Of a stretch of DNA of 64,000 bases, positions 27,349-36,311 are shown one piece after another. Each line of letters opens with the position of its first letter. Position 1 is the first letter of the stretch. The position numbers and the translations under genes are program-made. This stretch comes from Pseudomonas mucidolens (lineage in GTDB: Bacteria > Pseudomonadota > Gammaproteobacteria > Pseudomonadales > Pseudomonadaceae), in the NCBI RefSeq assembly GCF_900106045.1, contig NZ_LT629802.1:1860001-1924000 (forward strand). The letters are read 5' to 3'. Under the pieces are notes generated by a model. That model was not told the origin of the DNA and ran no database searches. It saw only the letters and a program-made list of their open reading frames with translations.

Positions 27349-28503
27349 GGCCACGGCCACACCGATCAGCGCGGTGATCCCGGTCAGCAGCAGGATCACC
27401 GTCTGGGTGCCCAAGGGCGCGGCCAGCACGGCAATCGCCAGCCCGGCCAATGGTTGCGCCAGGTTGTTGAGCAACGTGATCACACCCACCGTTTTGCCGA
27501 AGTCCTGCACCGGGATTACCCGTTGACGGGTGCTGCGCATATACACGTTGAACATCTTGTCGAAACCGGTGACCAGCAGGAAACCGAAGGTGTAGGCCCA
27601 CAGGCCGGGGCTGATCGCCGTGATCAATGCCCCGGCTGCAATCATCGAATAGGACAGCCCGCCCAGCACCTTCAACGACAGCGTCGAGCGCGCCAGGTAG
27701 AACAAAATCACGATAGTCACCACGGCGCCGGCCGCTTGCACCCCGGCATAAGCATCTTTGCCCGCCGCGAATTGGCCTGTGACCATGGCCGCAGACGTGG
27801 CCAGTGTCACGCCGATGATCAGATTCACCCCCACCGCCAGCGCAATGATGCGCCTCAATTCCGCCAGGCTACGAATGTGTCTGAACGCAATGCGCAGTGG
27901 TTGCAGCCAGATATCCCGGTGTTGCTCGAAAGTCTCCAGGTTTACCGTGGTGTTGCGTTGCCAGATCAGCATCGCCAGGTCCGCCAGCACAAACAACCCG
28001 GCAATTCCCAACACCACCCAATGCCAGGCCCACACCTCCAGCATCAGCGCGGCTACGAGCGGGCCAAGCACCAGGCCGCTCTGGTCGGCAATCTGCGAAT
28101 AGGACAAGGTCTTGGCGTAGGTGTAATGCTTGAAGATGTGTGGCATGACGACTTCCCGCGCCATGATGCCCTGGGTCGTCAATACGCCACACAGCGCCGA
28201 CAGGATCACCAGCCAATAGATGCCGTCGAACACCCCGTACAGCGCCACCGCCACCCCGCAAGCCAGCGCCCGGTAAACCTGGCTGATGTGCAGGATGCGC
28301 ACTGGCGAGAACTTGTCGCACAGCGCCCCGCATACTGGAAATGCCAGATAGCGCGGCAGTGACTCGACGAAAAACGCCAGCCCGGCCCACGCCACGCTAT
28401 TGGTGGTCTGGAACACGATCAGCGGCACGATAAACAGCAGGATCTGGTCCGCCAGCCGTGACAGGAACAATGAGATGAAAAAAGCCAGGTAATCCTTGCG
28501 CAT
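27304..28503 (-). CDS. MFS transporter, 12 TM segments
   Basis: A 399-residue inner-membrane major facilitator protein. The N-terminal half starts FFISLFLSRLADQILLFIVPL; the loop 2-3 motif is degenerate (GALCDKFSPVRILHI). Hydrophobic segments continue to the C-terminus. The subfamily resembles small-molecule or siderophore exporters (MFS_3-like), but no substrate can be assigned. The 3' end overlaps miaE on the opposite strand by 45 nt. Confidence 0.85.
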   Translation of the reverse strand: MRKDYLAFFISLFLSRLADQILLFIVPLIVFQTTNSVAWAGLAFFVESLPRYLAFPVCGALCDKFSPVRILHISQVYRALACGVAVALYGVFDGIYWLVILSALCGVLTTQGIMAREVVMPHIFKHYTYAKTLSYSQIADQSGLVLGPLVAALMLEVWAWHWVVLGIAGLFVLADLAMLIWQRNTTVNLETFEQHRDIWLQPLRIAFRHIRSLAELRRIIALAVGVNLIIGVTLATSAAMVTGQFAAGKDAYAGVQAAGAVVTIVILFYLARSTLSLKVLGGLSYSMIAAGALITAISPGLWAYTFGFLLVTGFDKMFNVYMRSTRQRVIPVQDFGKTVGVITLLNNLAQPLAGLAIAVLAAPLGTQTVILLLTGITALIGVAVASGWHATVKAELDIG

Positions 28504-28765
28504 GGTGCTCTCGTTTCACTGAATCAAAGAGTCAACTAACAGCCGATCAATAGCTTGAGCCAGAGGTGTCGCTGAGATTATGGCGCTATTACTGGTGCAG
28601 GGGGCGGTGGATAGTGGTGCTTGAGGGGTTAAAAATACGCAGGGAGTTCATCGCCAATATTGACGGCGGCGCAGTTGTTCGACATTGCCAGCCCGGGCGT
28701 ATAGCGAATAAGGGTGGACGTCGTCGAGCAAGGTGGATGTTCTCCCCAGCACATCTGGGACGTGG
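28504..28765. other. Intergenic stretch without a recognisable gene
   Basis: Between the MFS start and the end of a LysR remnant. Open frames here have no ribosome site or family resemblance. Presumably it contains the MFS promoter and debris from the neighbouring decayed locus. Confidence 0.5.
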
Positions 28766-29132
28766 TTACATCGGGTGTTCCGGCATCAGCGTGGCGATTA
28801 ACGCCCGGATGGTGCCGGGCAAGGCATCCAGTTCGCGCACCAGGATGCTGCGTTCGCGAATGGCCCAGGCTTCATCCAGCCTGATCGTTGCCAGCTGCAT
28901 GGTCCGGCTGTGCCGCACGGCCGAGGACTCGGGAATGATGCCAATGCCCACGCCGGCCTCGACCATCCGGCAGATGGCCTCGAAGCTGGACACCTGGATG
29001 CGCAGCGACAAGTGCTTGCCCATGCGTTCGACATGCTCGCGCAGGAAACTCAGCAGGGTGCTGCCTTCATGCAGGCCGATGTGTTGATAGGCCAGCGCCT
29101 TCTCCTTGAATCTCTCCCGTGTATGGATGGAT
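28766..29132 (-). pseudogene. C-terminal remnant of a LysR-type regulator
   Basis: Reading back from the TAA at 28766 gives about 120 residues ending in the co-inducer domain of a LysR protein: ALAYQHIGLHEGSTLLSFLR, RIQVSSFEAICRMVEAGVGI, GIIPESSAVRHS and LATIRLDEAWAIRERSILV. A TGA at 29133-29135 closes the frame upstream and no helix-turn-helix follows, so about 180 N-terminal residues are missing. It lies divergent to the itaconyl-CoA hydratase remnant, the position of the LysR gene (PA0877) in the P. aeruginosa itaconate locus. Not expected to function. Confidence 0.8.
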
Positions 29133-29245
29133 CAGCGCCTTGGCGTTCGGCATAGCCGAACGCGGCCTTATAAAAATGTAAATTCTCAGAAGGGCTACGG
29201 CCTTGCATGATCCGGGCAGATCCCATGCCAGAGAGTATGCATCTG

Positions 29246-30178
29246 ATGAACCCTGCAGACTGGATTGGCCGCAACGAAACGATCCACGATCACCTGAGCC
29301 ATAACCTGCTGAAGAGAATTGCCGCGACATTCGGCGATACCGCTCCCGTGCAGGGCGAGCTTATGCCGCCGCTGTGGCAGTGGTGCTTTTTCCAGGAGCC
29401 AATGCCAGAGTCGGCACTGGGGGGCGATGGCCACCCGGTTCGTGGCGGGTTCCTGCCGCCTGCCGATAATCGCAACCGCATGTGGGCAGGCGGGCGCATC
29501 GAGTTCTTCCATGGGCTGCGCGTCGGTGAGTCTGCCAGTCGCGTGTCGACCATCACCCAGGTGGAAGAAAAGACCGGCCGCACCGGCTCGCTGCTGTTTG
29601 TCACCGTGCGTCACGATTACTCGCAAGGCAGTCGCCTGGCGATCCGTGAAGAACAGGACATCGTCTACCGCGAGCCCACGCCGCCCAAGCAGGGCTTCGG
29701 TGAGGCTCTGGCCGCCGGCGAGTGGTGTGAATCGATCGAGCCGACGCCGACTCTGCTGTTCCGTTACAGCGCCGTGACCTTCAACGGCCACCGCATTCAT
29801 TACGACTATCCCTACGTCACCGGCACTGAAGGCTATCCGGGATTGGTGGTCCACGGCCCACTGATCGCCACTCTGAGCCTGCGTGCGTTTTGCCGGGCCC
29901 ATCCTCAAGCAACCTTGCGCCGGTTGGTCTATCGCGGTGTGCGTCCGCTGATTGCGCCGCAGCCGTTTGAGGTGGGCGTGCGTGCCCTCTGCGCGGAATT
30001 CGATGCGGGCTACTGGCGCAGGATCGATCAGGAAAAGGCTTTCCCTGAAGCCTTCGTCAAGGCCCTGACCCACGCCGGCTGGCTGGCGGCGATGATCCCG
30101 CTGGAGTATGGCGGCGCGGGCCTGGGCCTGCCGGGTTATCGAGGCCGGTGCGCAGGGCGCGGGGGCTTACCAGATTGA
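29246..30178 (+). pseudogene. Itaconyl-CoA hydratase fused to acyl-CoA dehydrogenase start (deletion chimera)
   Basis: The first about 245 residues are a MaoC/FAS1-type hydratase like Ich of itaconate degradation: NPADWIGRNETIHDHLS, PPADNRNRMWAGGRIEFFHG, FNGHRIHYDYPYVTGTEGYP and GLVVHGPLIATLSLRAF. Near 29978 the frame passes, without a stop, into the N-terminus of an acyl-CoA dehydrogenase (VRALCAEFDAGYWRRIDQEK, AGWLAAMIPLEYGGAGLG) and ends out of frame at 30178. The hydratase lacks its last C-terminal residues. Start: ATG at 29246 with GAGAG 10 nt upstream; 29225 and 29237 are alternatives. Residual hydratase activity cannot be excluded because most of the fold is intact. Confidence 0.8.
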
Positions 30179-30242
30179 CGGCCAGATGGTGGATGTACCC
30201 GTGCTGTTGCGCGCGCAACGGCTGCTGGCCGCCCAACCCTAG
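30132..30242 (+). pseudogene. C-terminal tail of a citramalyl-CoA lyase (CitE/HpcH family)
   Basis: In a different frame from the preceding chimera, 36 codons read RVIEAGAQGAGAYQIDGQ then MVDVPVLLRAQRLLAAQP and a TAG stop at 30240. This is the typical end of a CitE-like lyase (DGxMVDxPV...RAxRLL). Everything upstream of it is gone. In P. aeruginosa the corresponding gene (ccl, PA0883) closes the ict-ich-ccl cluster, so the junction near 30132 marks a deletion of several genes. Confidence 0.75.
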
Positions 30243-31331
<1,089 letters not shown>

Positions 31332-31376
31332 CACCTGACGTTGCCTCAACGCTTAAATCCAGGCAGATAGGGCGGT

Positions 31377-31571
31377 TGTGGCGAGCGGGCTTGCCCTAAT
31401 GCCGTTCAGTTAAGCGAATAGTGTCCACTGTAGGAGCGAGCTTGCTCGCGAAAAACGTTAACGATAACGCGTGTTTCCTGAATAAACGCGGTGCTTATAA
31501 GTTCTTCGCGAGCAAGCTAGCTCCTACAAAAACCTTAACTGAACGGCATTGGGGCAAGCCCGCTCGCCACA
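31377..31571. repeat. REP doublet nested inside a second REP hairpin
   Basis: Outer arms at 31377-31413 (TGTGGCGAGCGGGCTTGCCC...) and 31534-31571 are complementary over about 37 nt with one base extra on the right side. Between them, 31429-31527 is a REP doublet of the GTAGGAGCGAGC family. The outer arms belong to the family of 7407-7542. The insertion split an existing hairpin. Confidence 0.88.
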
Positions 31572-31644
31572 GGGGAGTTCGTCAGTTTGTGAAAGTTGTG
31601 TAGATACTTATGCTCCTACAGATTAGGGCCATGGTTGAAATGCC

Positions 31645-32787
31645 TTAGTGGTCCATGGCGCTCAAGATGGCGTGGGCGGCTTTCACGCGTTCGGCGTTGG
31701 GGTAATTCTTGTTGGCCAGGATCACAATGCCGATGGCCTTGCTCGGCACATACGCGATGTAAGCGCCAAAACCATTGGTTGAGCCGGTCTTGTTGACTAA
31801 GGTGCCGGCGCGCAACGGTTGTGGCGGGGTCAGCCAGTTGGCCTTGTGGGGTTCCATCGCCATGGAGGTCGAGTTACCGGCGAGTAGGTCGTCAAGCTTG
31901 GTCGGATAGGCGTACATCTCCCAGCCGAGTCCCTGGAGGGTGTTATCGACCCGGTAGTAACCGGTGTGGGTGGCGGCGATGGCCTGTTGCAGCGGCTTTT
32001 CCAGGCTGGCCGGATTGATGTTCATCGCCACGTAGTGGATCAGGTCCGCCGGGCTGCTCTTCACCCCGTAGGCTTCGCTGGACAGGGCGCCAGGGCCGAC
32101 GCGCACCGGCATGTCACGCTTGTCATAGCCTTGGGCGTACAGGCCCATTTGCGCCTTGGGCACGTCTACAAAGGTGTGCTTGAGCCCCAACTTCGGCAGC
32201 AGGGTGTTTTCCATCGCGACGTTGAATGGCTGCTTCAGGCTTTGCGCCGCCAGATAGCCGAACAAACCCAGGCTCGGGTTGGAGTAGAGACGCTGCGCGC
32301 CAGGCTCGAACTCGGGCTTCCAGTGCTGGAAGTAGCTGATCATCTTGCTGCTGTTGTCGGCGTCGTTCGGAAACTGTAATGGCAAGCCGCCCGCGCTGTA
32401 GGTGCCGAGGTTGAGCACGCTAATGTTATCGAAAGGCCCGCCGCCCAATGCCAGCAGGTACTGACTGGCGGGGGCTGACAAGTTCAGTTTGCCGCTGGCC
32501 TGGGCGTAGCCGGCGAGGGTGGCAGTGAAGGTTTTGCTGACCGAACCGATTTCAAATAGGGTATTTTCAGTGACCGGTTTCTGCGTGTCTTTCGAGGCAA
32601 CGCCGTAGTTAAAGTATTGGGCTTTGCCGTGCTGCACGATGGCCACCGACAGCCCGGGGATGGCCTGCTGGTGCATCAGCGGCAGGACGGTCGCGTCTAC
32701 CACGGTGCGGATGTCGGTGGCTGCCATGCAGTTGCCCGCACCCAGCAATAAAGCGAATATTGTGGTGTTGCGCACTTGTGTGTACAT
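31645..32787 (-). CDS. ampC: Class C beta-lactamase
   Basis: A 380-residue periplasmic serine beta-lactamase (cephalosporinase). Signal peptide about residues 1-23 (MYTQVRNTTIFALLLGAGNC MAA region). Active-site motifs in order: SVSK in FEIGSVSKTFTATLAG (S64/K67), YSN in QRLYSNPSLGLFGYLA (Tyr150 position) and KTG in LVNKTGSTNGFGAYIA. The start at 32787 was chosen over a 49-residue longer frame, with GGAAG upstream. The divergent ampR gene makes this the inducible chromosomal AmpC arrangement. Confidence 0.96.
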   Translation of the reverse strand: MYTQVRNTTIFALLLGAGNCMAATDIRTVVDATVLPLMHQQAIPGLSVAIVQHGKAQYFNYGVASKDTQKPVTENTLFEIGSVSKTFTATLAGYAQASGKLNLSAPASQYLLALGGGPFDNISVLNLGTYSAGGLPLQFPNDADNSSKMISYFQHWKPEFEPGAQRLYSNPSLGLFGYLAAQSLKQPFNVAMENTLLPKLGLKHTFVDVPKAQMGLYAQGYDKRDMPVRVGPGALSSEAYGVKSSPADLIHYVAMNINPASLEKPLQQAIAATHTGYYRVDNTLQGLGWEMYAYPTKLDDLLAGNSTSMAMEPHKANWLTPPQPLRAGTLVNKTGSTNGFGAYIAYVPSKAIGIVILANKNYPNAERVKAAHAILSAMDH

Positions 32788-32919
32788 GATGAGTTTGCTT
32801 CCATGAAGATAATCGGGTGAAACCGTCACCTGCGCAGGCGTCGCAAATGTAAGCAGTCCGCGCGTTTCGGACAAACGATGATATCTCGCACCTGCCATTA
32901 GAAAAATTAGGGCTAAATC

Positions 32920-33801
32920 ATGCTCCGTTCTCATTTGCCCCTGAACGCACTACGGGCCTTCGAAGCGTCGGCCCGTCATCTTAGTTTCACTCGGGCGGCC
33001 ATCGAGTTGTGCGTGACCCAGGCCGCGGTCAGCCATCAGGTCAAGGGGCTGGAGGCGCAGCTCAATGTCACGTTGTTCAAGCGCTTGCCCCGTGGCTTGA
33101 GGCTGACCAGCGAAGGCGAAAGCCTATTGCCGGTGCTGCGTGAGTCCTTCGACCGCATCGCCCAGACACTCGGCCAGTTCGAAGGCGGACACTACCGCGA
33201 AGTGCTGACCGTCGGCGCGGTGGGCACCTTTGCCGTGGGCTGGCTGCTACCGCGGCTGGCTGAATTCCAGACGCGGCAGCCGTTTATCGATCTGCGCTTG
33301 TCGACTCACAATAACCGCGTTGACGTCGCCGCCGAAGGCCTGGACTACGCGATTCGCTTCGGTGCTGGCGCCTGGCACGGGACCGAAGCCTGTCAATTGC
33401 TCGATGCTCCGCTGACGGTGCTGTGTGTGCCGCCGATAGCTGAGCAATTGCAGGGCCCGGCGGATGTGTTGAAGCACACCTTGCTACGGTCCTATCGCAG
33501 CGACGAGTGGACGCAATGGTTCCAGGCGGCCGGTTTGCCCGTCGATACGCTGGTGCCGCGCAGCATTGTGTTCGACTCGTCATTGGCGATGATGGAGGCG
33601 GCGTTGCAAGGCGTCGGCATTGCGCTGGCGCCTGCGCTGATGTTCTCGCGACAATTGGCCACGGACCTGATCCGGCAGCCGTTTGATGTGGGAATCACCA
33701 CCGGCAGTTATTGGCTGACACGCTTGCAGTCACGTACCGAAACGCCGGCGATGCTGGCCTTCAAAGGCTGGTTGCAGGAGCGTTGTGCCTGCAACGCGTA
33801 G
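32920..33801 (+). CDS. ampR: LysR-type beta-lactamase regulator AmpR
   Basis: A 293-residue LysR regulator. The N-terminus MLRSHLPLNALRAFEASARH with HTH LSFTRAAIELCVTQAAVSHQ is that of AmpR; the effector domain has GAVGTFAVGWLLPRLAEFQ and ends with IVFDSSLAMMEAALQGVGIA. AmpR senses cell-wall muropeptides and represses or activates ampC. The 132-nt intergenic region with ampC must hold its T-N11-A operator; a TTAG...CTAA dyad at 32898-32916 overlaps the ampR ribosome site and could serve autoregulation. Start preceded by AGGG. Confidence 0.95.
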   Translation: MLRSHLPLNALRAFEASARHLSFTRAAIELCVTQAAVSHQVKGLEAQLNVTLFKRLPRGLRLTSEGESLLPVLRESFDRIAQTLGQFEGGHYREVLTVGAVGTFAVGWLLPRLAEFQTRQPFIDLRLSTHNNRVDVAAEGLDYAIRFGAGAWHGTEACQLLDAPLTVLCVPPIAEQLQGPADVLKHTLLRSYRSDEWTQWFQAAGLPVDTLVPRSIVFDSSLAMMEAALQGVGIALAPALMFSRQLATDLIRQPFDVGITTGSYWLTRLQSRTETPAMLAFKGWLQERCACNA

Positions 33802-33863
33802 ATACAAACCCAAGGTCCGCCCCAAGCAGCTGTGAGCTTGCCCGGCGAGGTTCAAGGCGGGGG

Positions 33864-34751
33864 TTACGCCAGGTATTTGCGAAACCACCCCAACGTCCTT
33901 TCCCACGCCAGATTCGCCGCGGCCTCGTCGTAGCGTGGGGTGGAATCGTTGTGAAAGCCGTGGTTGGCAGCCTTGTAGATATAGGCTTCATAGGGAGTGC
34001 CGGCCGCCTTCAAGGCCTTTTCATACGCCGGCCAGCCCTCGTTGATCCGCGTATCCAGCTCACCGAAGTGCAGCATCACCGGTGCCTTGATCCTGGGAAC
34101 ATCCTTGGCCTCGGGCTGGCGTCCGTAAAACGACACGGCCGCGCCGAGTTCCGGGTAGGCCACCGCGGCGGCGTTGGCCACGCCGCCGCCATAGCAGAAA
34201 CCGGTGATGCCGACCTTGCCGGTGCTTGTGTCGTGATGCATCAGCCATTCGATGGCGGCGAAAAAGTCGTTCATCAACTTGGCCGGGGCGACGGTTTTCT
34301 GCAGTTCAACACCTTTTTCATCGTTGCCAGGGTAGCCGCCCACCGACGTCAGGCCATCGGGGGCCAGGGCGATAAAGCCTGCCTTGGCCAAACGCCGAGC
34401 GACGTCCTCGATGTAGGGGTTGAGGCCACGATTTTCATGCACGACCACTACCGCGGGCAGCTTGCCGTCGGCTTTCGCCGGGCGCACCAGATAGCCCCGC
34501 ACCTCGCCGTTGCCCTTGGGCGAGGGATAGGTGATGTAGTCGGCGACGATGTCCGGATCGGTAAACTTCACCTGTTCAGCCAGTGCGTAGTCGGGACTCA
34601 GGGAGGCCAGCAGCGCCGAAGCCGTCAGGCCGCCCAAGGTGAACAGCGCCGCGCGATCGAGAAACTCGCGTCGGTTGATCTTGCCGTGGGCATAGCCGTC
34701 GTAGAGTTCCAGCAGTTCAGGGGCGAAGTCTTTGGCGGTCAGGCGAGTCAT
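33864..34751 (-). CDS. Dienelactone hydrolase family protein with Tat-like leader
   Basis: A 295-residue alpha/beta hydrolase. Residues about 25-60 carry a twin-arginine motif and hydrophobic stretch ([20 protein letters not shown]), suggesting Tat export or anchoring. The DLH catalytic triad is seen as Cys in [13 protein letters not shown], Asp in [12 protein letters not shown] and His in [14 protein letters not shown]; the oxyanion region is [17 protein letters not shown]. The ATG at 34751 has AAAGGAG upstream. YghX-like proteins of this type have no settled substrate. Confidence 0.9.
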   Translation of the reverse strand: MTRLTAKDFAPELLELYDGYAHGKINRREFLDRAALFTLGGLTASALLASLSPDYALAEQVKFTDPDIVADYITYPSPKGNGEVRGYLVRPAKADGKLPAVVVVHENRGLNPYIEDVARRLAKAGFIALAPDGLTSVGGYPGNDEKGVELQKTVAPAKLMNDFFAAIEWLMHHDTSTGKVGITGFCYGGGVANAAAVAYPELGAAVSFYGRQPEAKDVPRIKAPVMLHFGELDTRINEGWPAYEKALKAAGTPYEAYIYKAANHGFHNDSTPRYDEAAANLAWERTLGWFRKYLA

Positions 34752-34795
34752 CGGCAAGCTCCTTTATCGGTGGTGGCATTGAATGTAGACCATGC

Positions 34796-35290
34796 CTAGG
34801 CCGGCCGACCATGCGCTGATGCCGCCAATTGTCCGGTATCGACCCGCACGAAGATCGAGTCGCCAACGGCCGTCAGCACCTCTGCGGCATAGACCTCGCA
34901 GACCACGCGGGTCTTGCGCCCGACCTCGCCTTCGACCCTGGCCCGCAGGGTCAGCGGCACGCCCATCGGCGTGGGCTTGATGAACTTGATGCCCAGGTTA
35001 CCGGTGACGCAGTCGATGCGCGGCAGGTCGCCGGGCTCGCGGTTTTGCGCCCGGTAGTGATAGGCCATGGCGGTCCAGTTGGAGTGGCAGTCCACCAGCA
35101 TTGCGATCAGTCCGCCGTAGACCAGGTCCGGCCAACCGCTGTATTTGGCATCGGGCAGATGCTCGGCGACGACATGGACAGCGTCGTCATCCCAGCGGCT
35201 TTTGATGTGCAGGCCGTCGGGATTACGCGCGCCGCAGCCGTAACAGATGCCGTCAGGCGCGGTGGTGTCTTGCAGGGAAGGCGGTTGCAT
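34796..35290 (-). CDS. PaaI-type hotdog thioesterase
   Basis: A 164-residue single hotdog-fold protein. An N-terminal CYGCGARNPDGLHIKSRW motif resembles the Cys-x2-C entry of 4HBT thioesterases, and LVYGGLIAMLVDCHSNWTAM is the active-site helix (HGG-like, here YGG with Asp). The C-terminal strand region is IKFIKPTPMGVPLTLRARV. Acyl-CoA thioesterase activity is inferred; substrate unknown. It follows 44 nt upstream of the DLH gene's start on the same strand and may be cotranscribed with it. Confidence 0.85.
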   Translation of the reverse strand: MQPPSLQDTTAPDGICYGCGARNPDGLHIKSRWDDDAVHVVAEHLPDAKYSGWPDLVYGGLIAMLVDCHSNWTAMAYHYRAQNREPGDLPRIDCVTGNLGIKFIKPTPMGVPLTLRARVEGEVGRKTRVVCEVYAAEVLTAVGDSIFVRVDTGQLAASAHGRPA

Positions 35291-35342
35291 GGCTGATCCT
35301 TGTTGTTCTGGCTCCGATCCCCGAGCCTACTGGTGTGCGCGC

Positions 35343-36233
35343 CTAGCGTGCAAATTTCTTCGCCCCGGCCACACACGCAATCACCGCGACGGTGACCACC
35401 AGCATGCCTACGCTGACCGATTCATGCAGCAAGGTCGCCGCCAGGGCCAGGCCGAAAAACGGTTGCAGCAATTGCAACTGGCCGACGGCCGCGATACCGC
35501 CCTGAGCCAGCCCGCGATACCAGAACACAAAACCGATCAACATACTGAACAGCGACACGTAGCCCAGACTGAGCCACGCCGCCAGGCTGATGCCCGTGAA
35601 GGAGGCGGGTGCGAGGATCGTGGCCAGCGGTAGCACCACCGGCAGCGATATCACCAGCGCCCAGCAGATCACTTGCCAGCCGCCGAGGGTGCGGGACAGT
35701 GTTGCGCCTTCGGCATAACCCAGTCCACACACCAGCACCGCCAGCAACATCAGCAGATCGCCAACGGGCGCTGCGCTCAAGCCTTGGGACAGCGCGTAAG
35801 CCATCACCAGCCCACTGCCGAGTAGCGAGAACAACCAGAACACCGGGCGTGGCCGTTCGCCGCCACGCAGCACGCCAAATACCGCGGTGGCCAGAGGCAG
35901 CAAACCGATGAACACGATGGAGTGGGCAGACGTGACGTATTGCAACGCCAGCGCCGTGAGCAGCGGAAACCCGATGACGACACCAAGTGCCACGATCAGC
36001 AGCGGTTTCCATTGGTTGGGCGTCGGGCGCTGCTCCTTGAAAAAAGCCAGCAGGCCCAGGCCCAGCAGCGCGGCAATACTTGCCCTGGCCACCGTCAGGA
36101 ACACCGGGTCAAACTCCAGCACCGCCAGGCGCGTGGCCGGTAGCGAGCCGCTGAAAATCAGCACGCCGATAAAACCATTGAGCCAGCCCCGGCTGGCGTG
36201 AGCGCTCGGGTTGAGCTGCGAAGTACGTTGCAT
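35343..36233 (-). CDS. EamA/DMT family exporter
   Basis: A 296-residue inner-membrane protein with ten predicted helices in two EamA repeats; repeat 1 contains LNGFIGVLIFSGSLPATRLA and VLEFDPVFLTVARASIAALL, repeat 2 PVGDLLMLLAVLVCGLGYAE and YRGLAQGGIAAVGQLQLLQP. Such proteins export amino acids or metabolites. A divergent MocR regulator and a perfect inverted repeat between the two suggest that the exporter is controlled by that regulator. Confidence 0.88.
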   Translation of the reverse strand: MQRTSQLNPSAHASRGWLNGFIGVLIFSGSLPATRLAVLEFDPVFLTVARASIAALLGLGLLAFFKEQRPTPNQWKPLLIVALGVVIGFPLLTALALQYVTSAHSIVFIGLLPLATAVFGVLRGGERPRPVFWLFSLLGSGLVMAYALSQGLSAAPVGDLLMLLAVLVCGLGYAEGATLSRTLGGWQVICWALVISLPVVLPLATILAPASFTGISLAAWLSLGYVSLFSMLIGFVFWYRGLAQGGIAAVGQLQLLQPFFGLALAATLLHESVSVGMLVVTVAVIACVAGAKKFAR

Positions 36234-36289
36234 GAGGTATGCGCTCGAAATGGGTGGGTTGTGTTACGTGCATCCTATGATTGAAAATC

Positions 36290-36311
36290 ATGACAATCAA
36301 AAAATTGTCAT
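36290..36311. promoter_or_regulatory. Inverted repeat operator between EamA and MocR genes
   Basis: ATGACAAT (36290-36297) and ATTGTCAT (36304-36311) form a perfect 8-bp dyad with a 6-nt AT-rich spacer. Its right arm overlaps the first codon of the MocR gene (ATG at 36310). Position suggests autoregulation plus control of the divergent exporter. Confidence 0.65.

Noticed and set aside
29050..29274. A 74-codon minus-strand open frame upstream of the itaconate remnants
   Set aside because: It is out of frame with the LysR tail and overlaps the start of the hydratase gene; it has no domain similarity.
31421..31603. Short open frame across the nested REP element
   Set aside because: Its sequence is translated REP (LAREK/EQARS-type strings seen at every REP), so it is not a gene.
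32898..32916. TTAG-N11-CTAA dyad as the main AmpR operator for ampC
   Set aside because: It overlaps the ampR ribosome site and lies over 110 nt from the ampC start, too far for direct ampC activation; at most autoregulatory.
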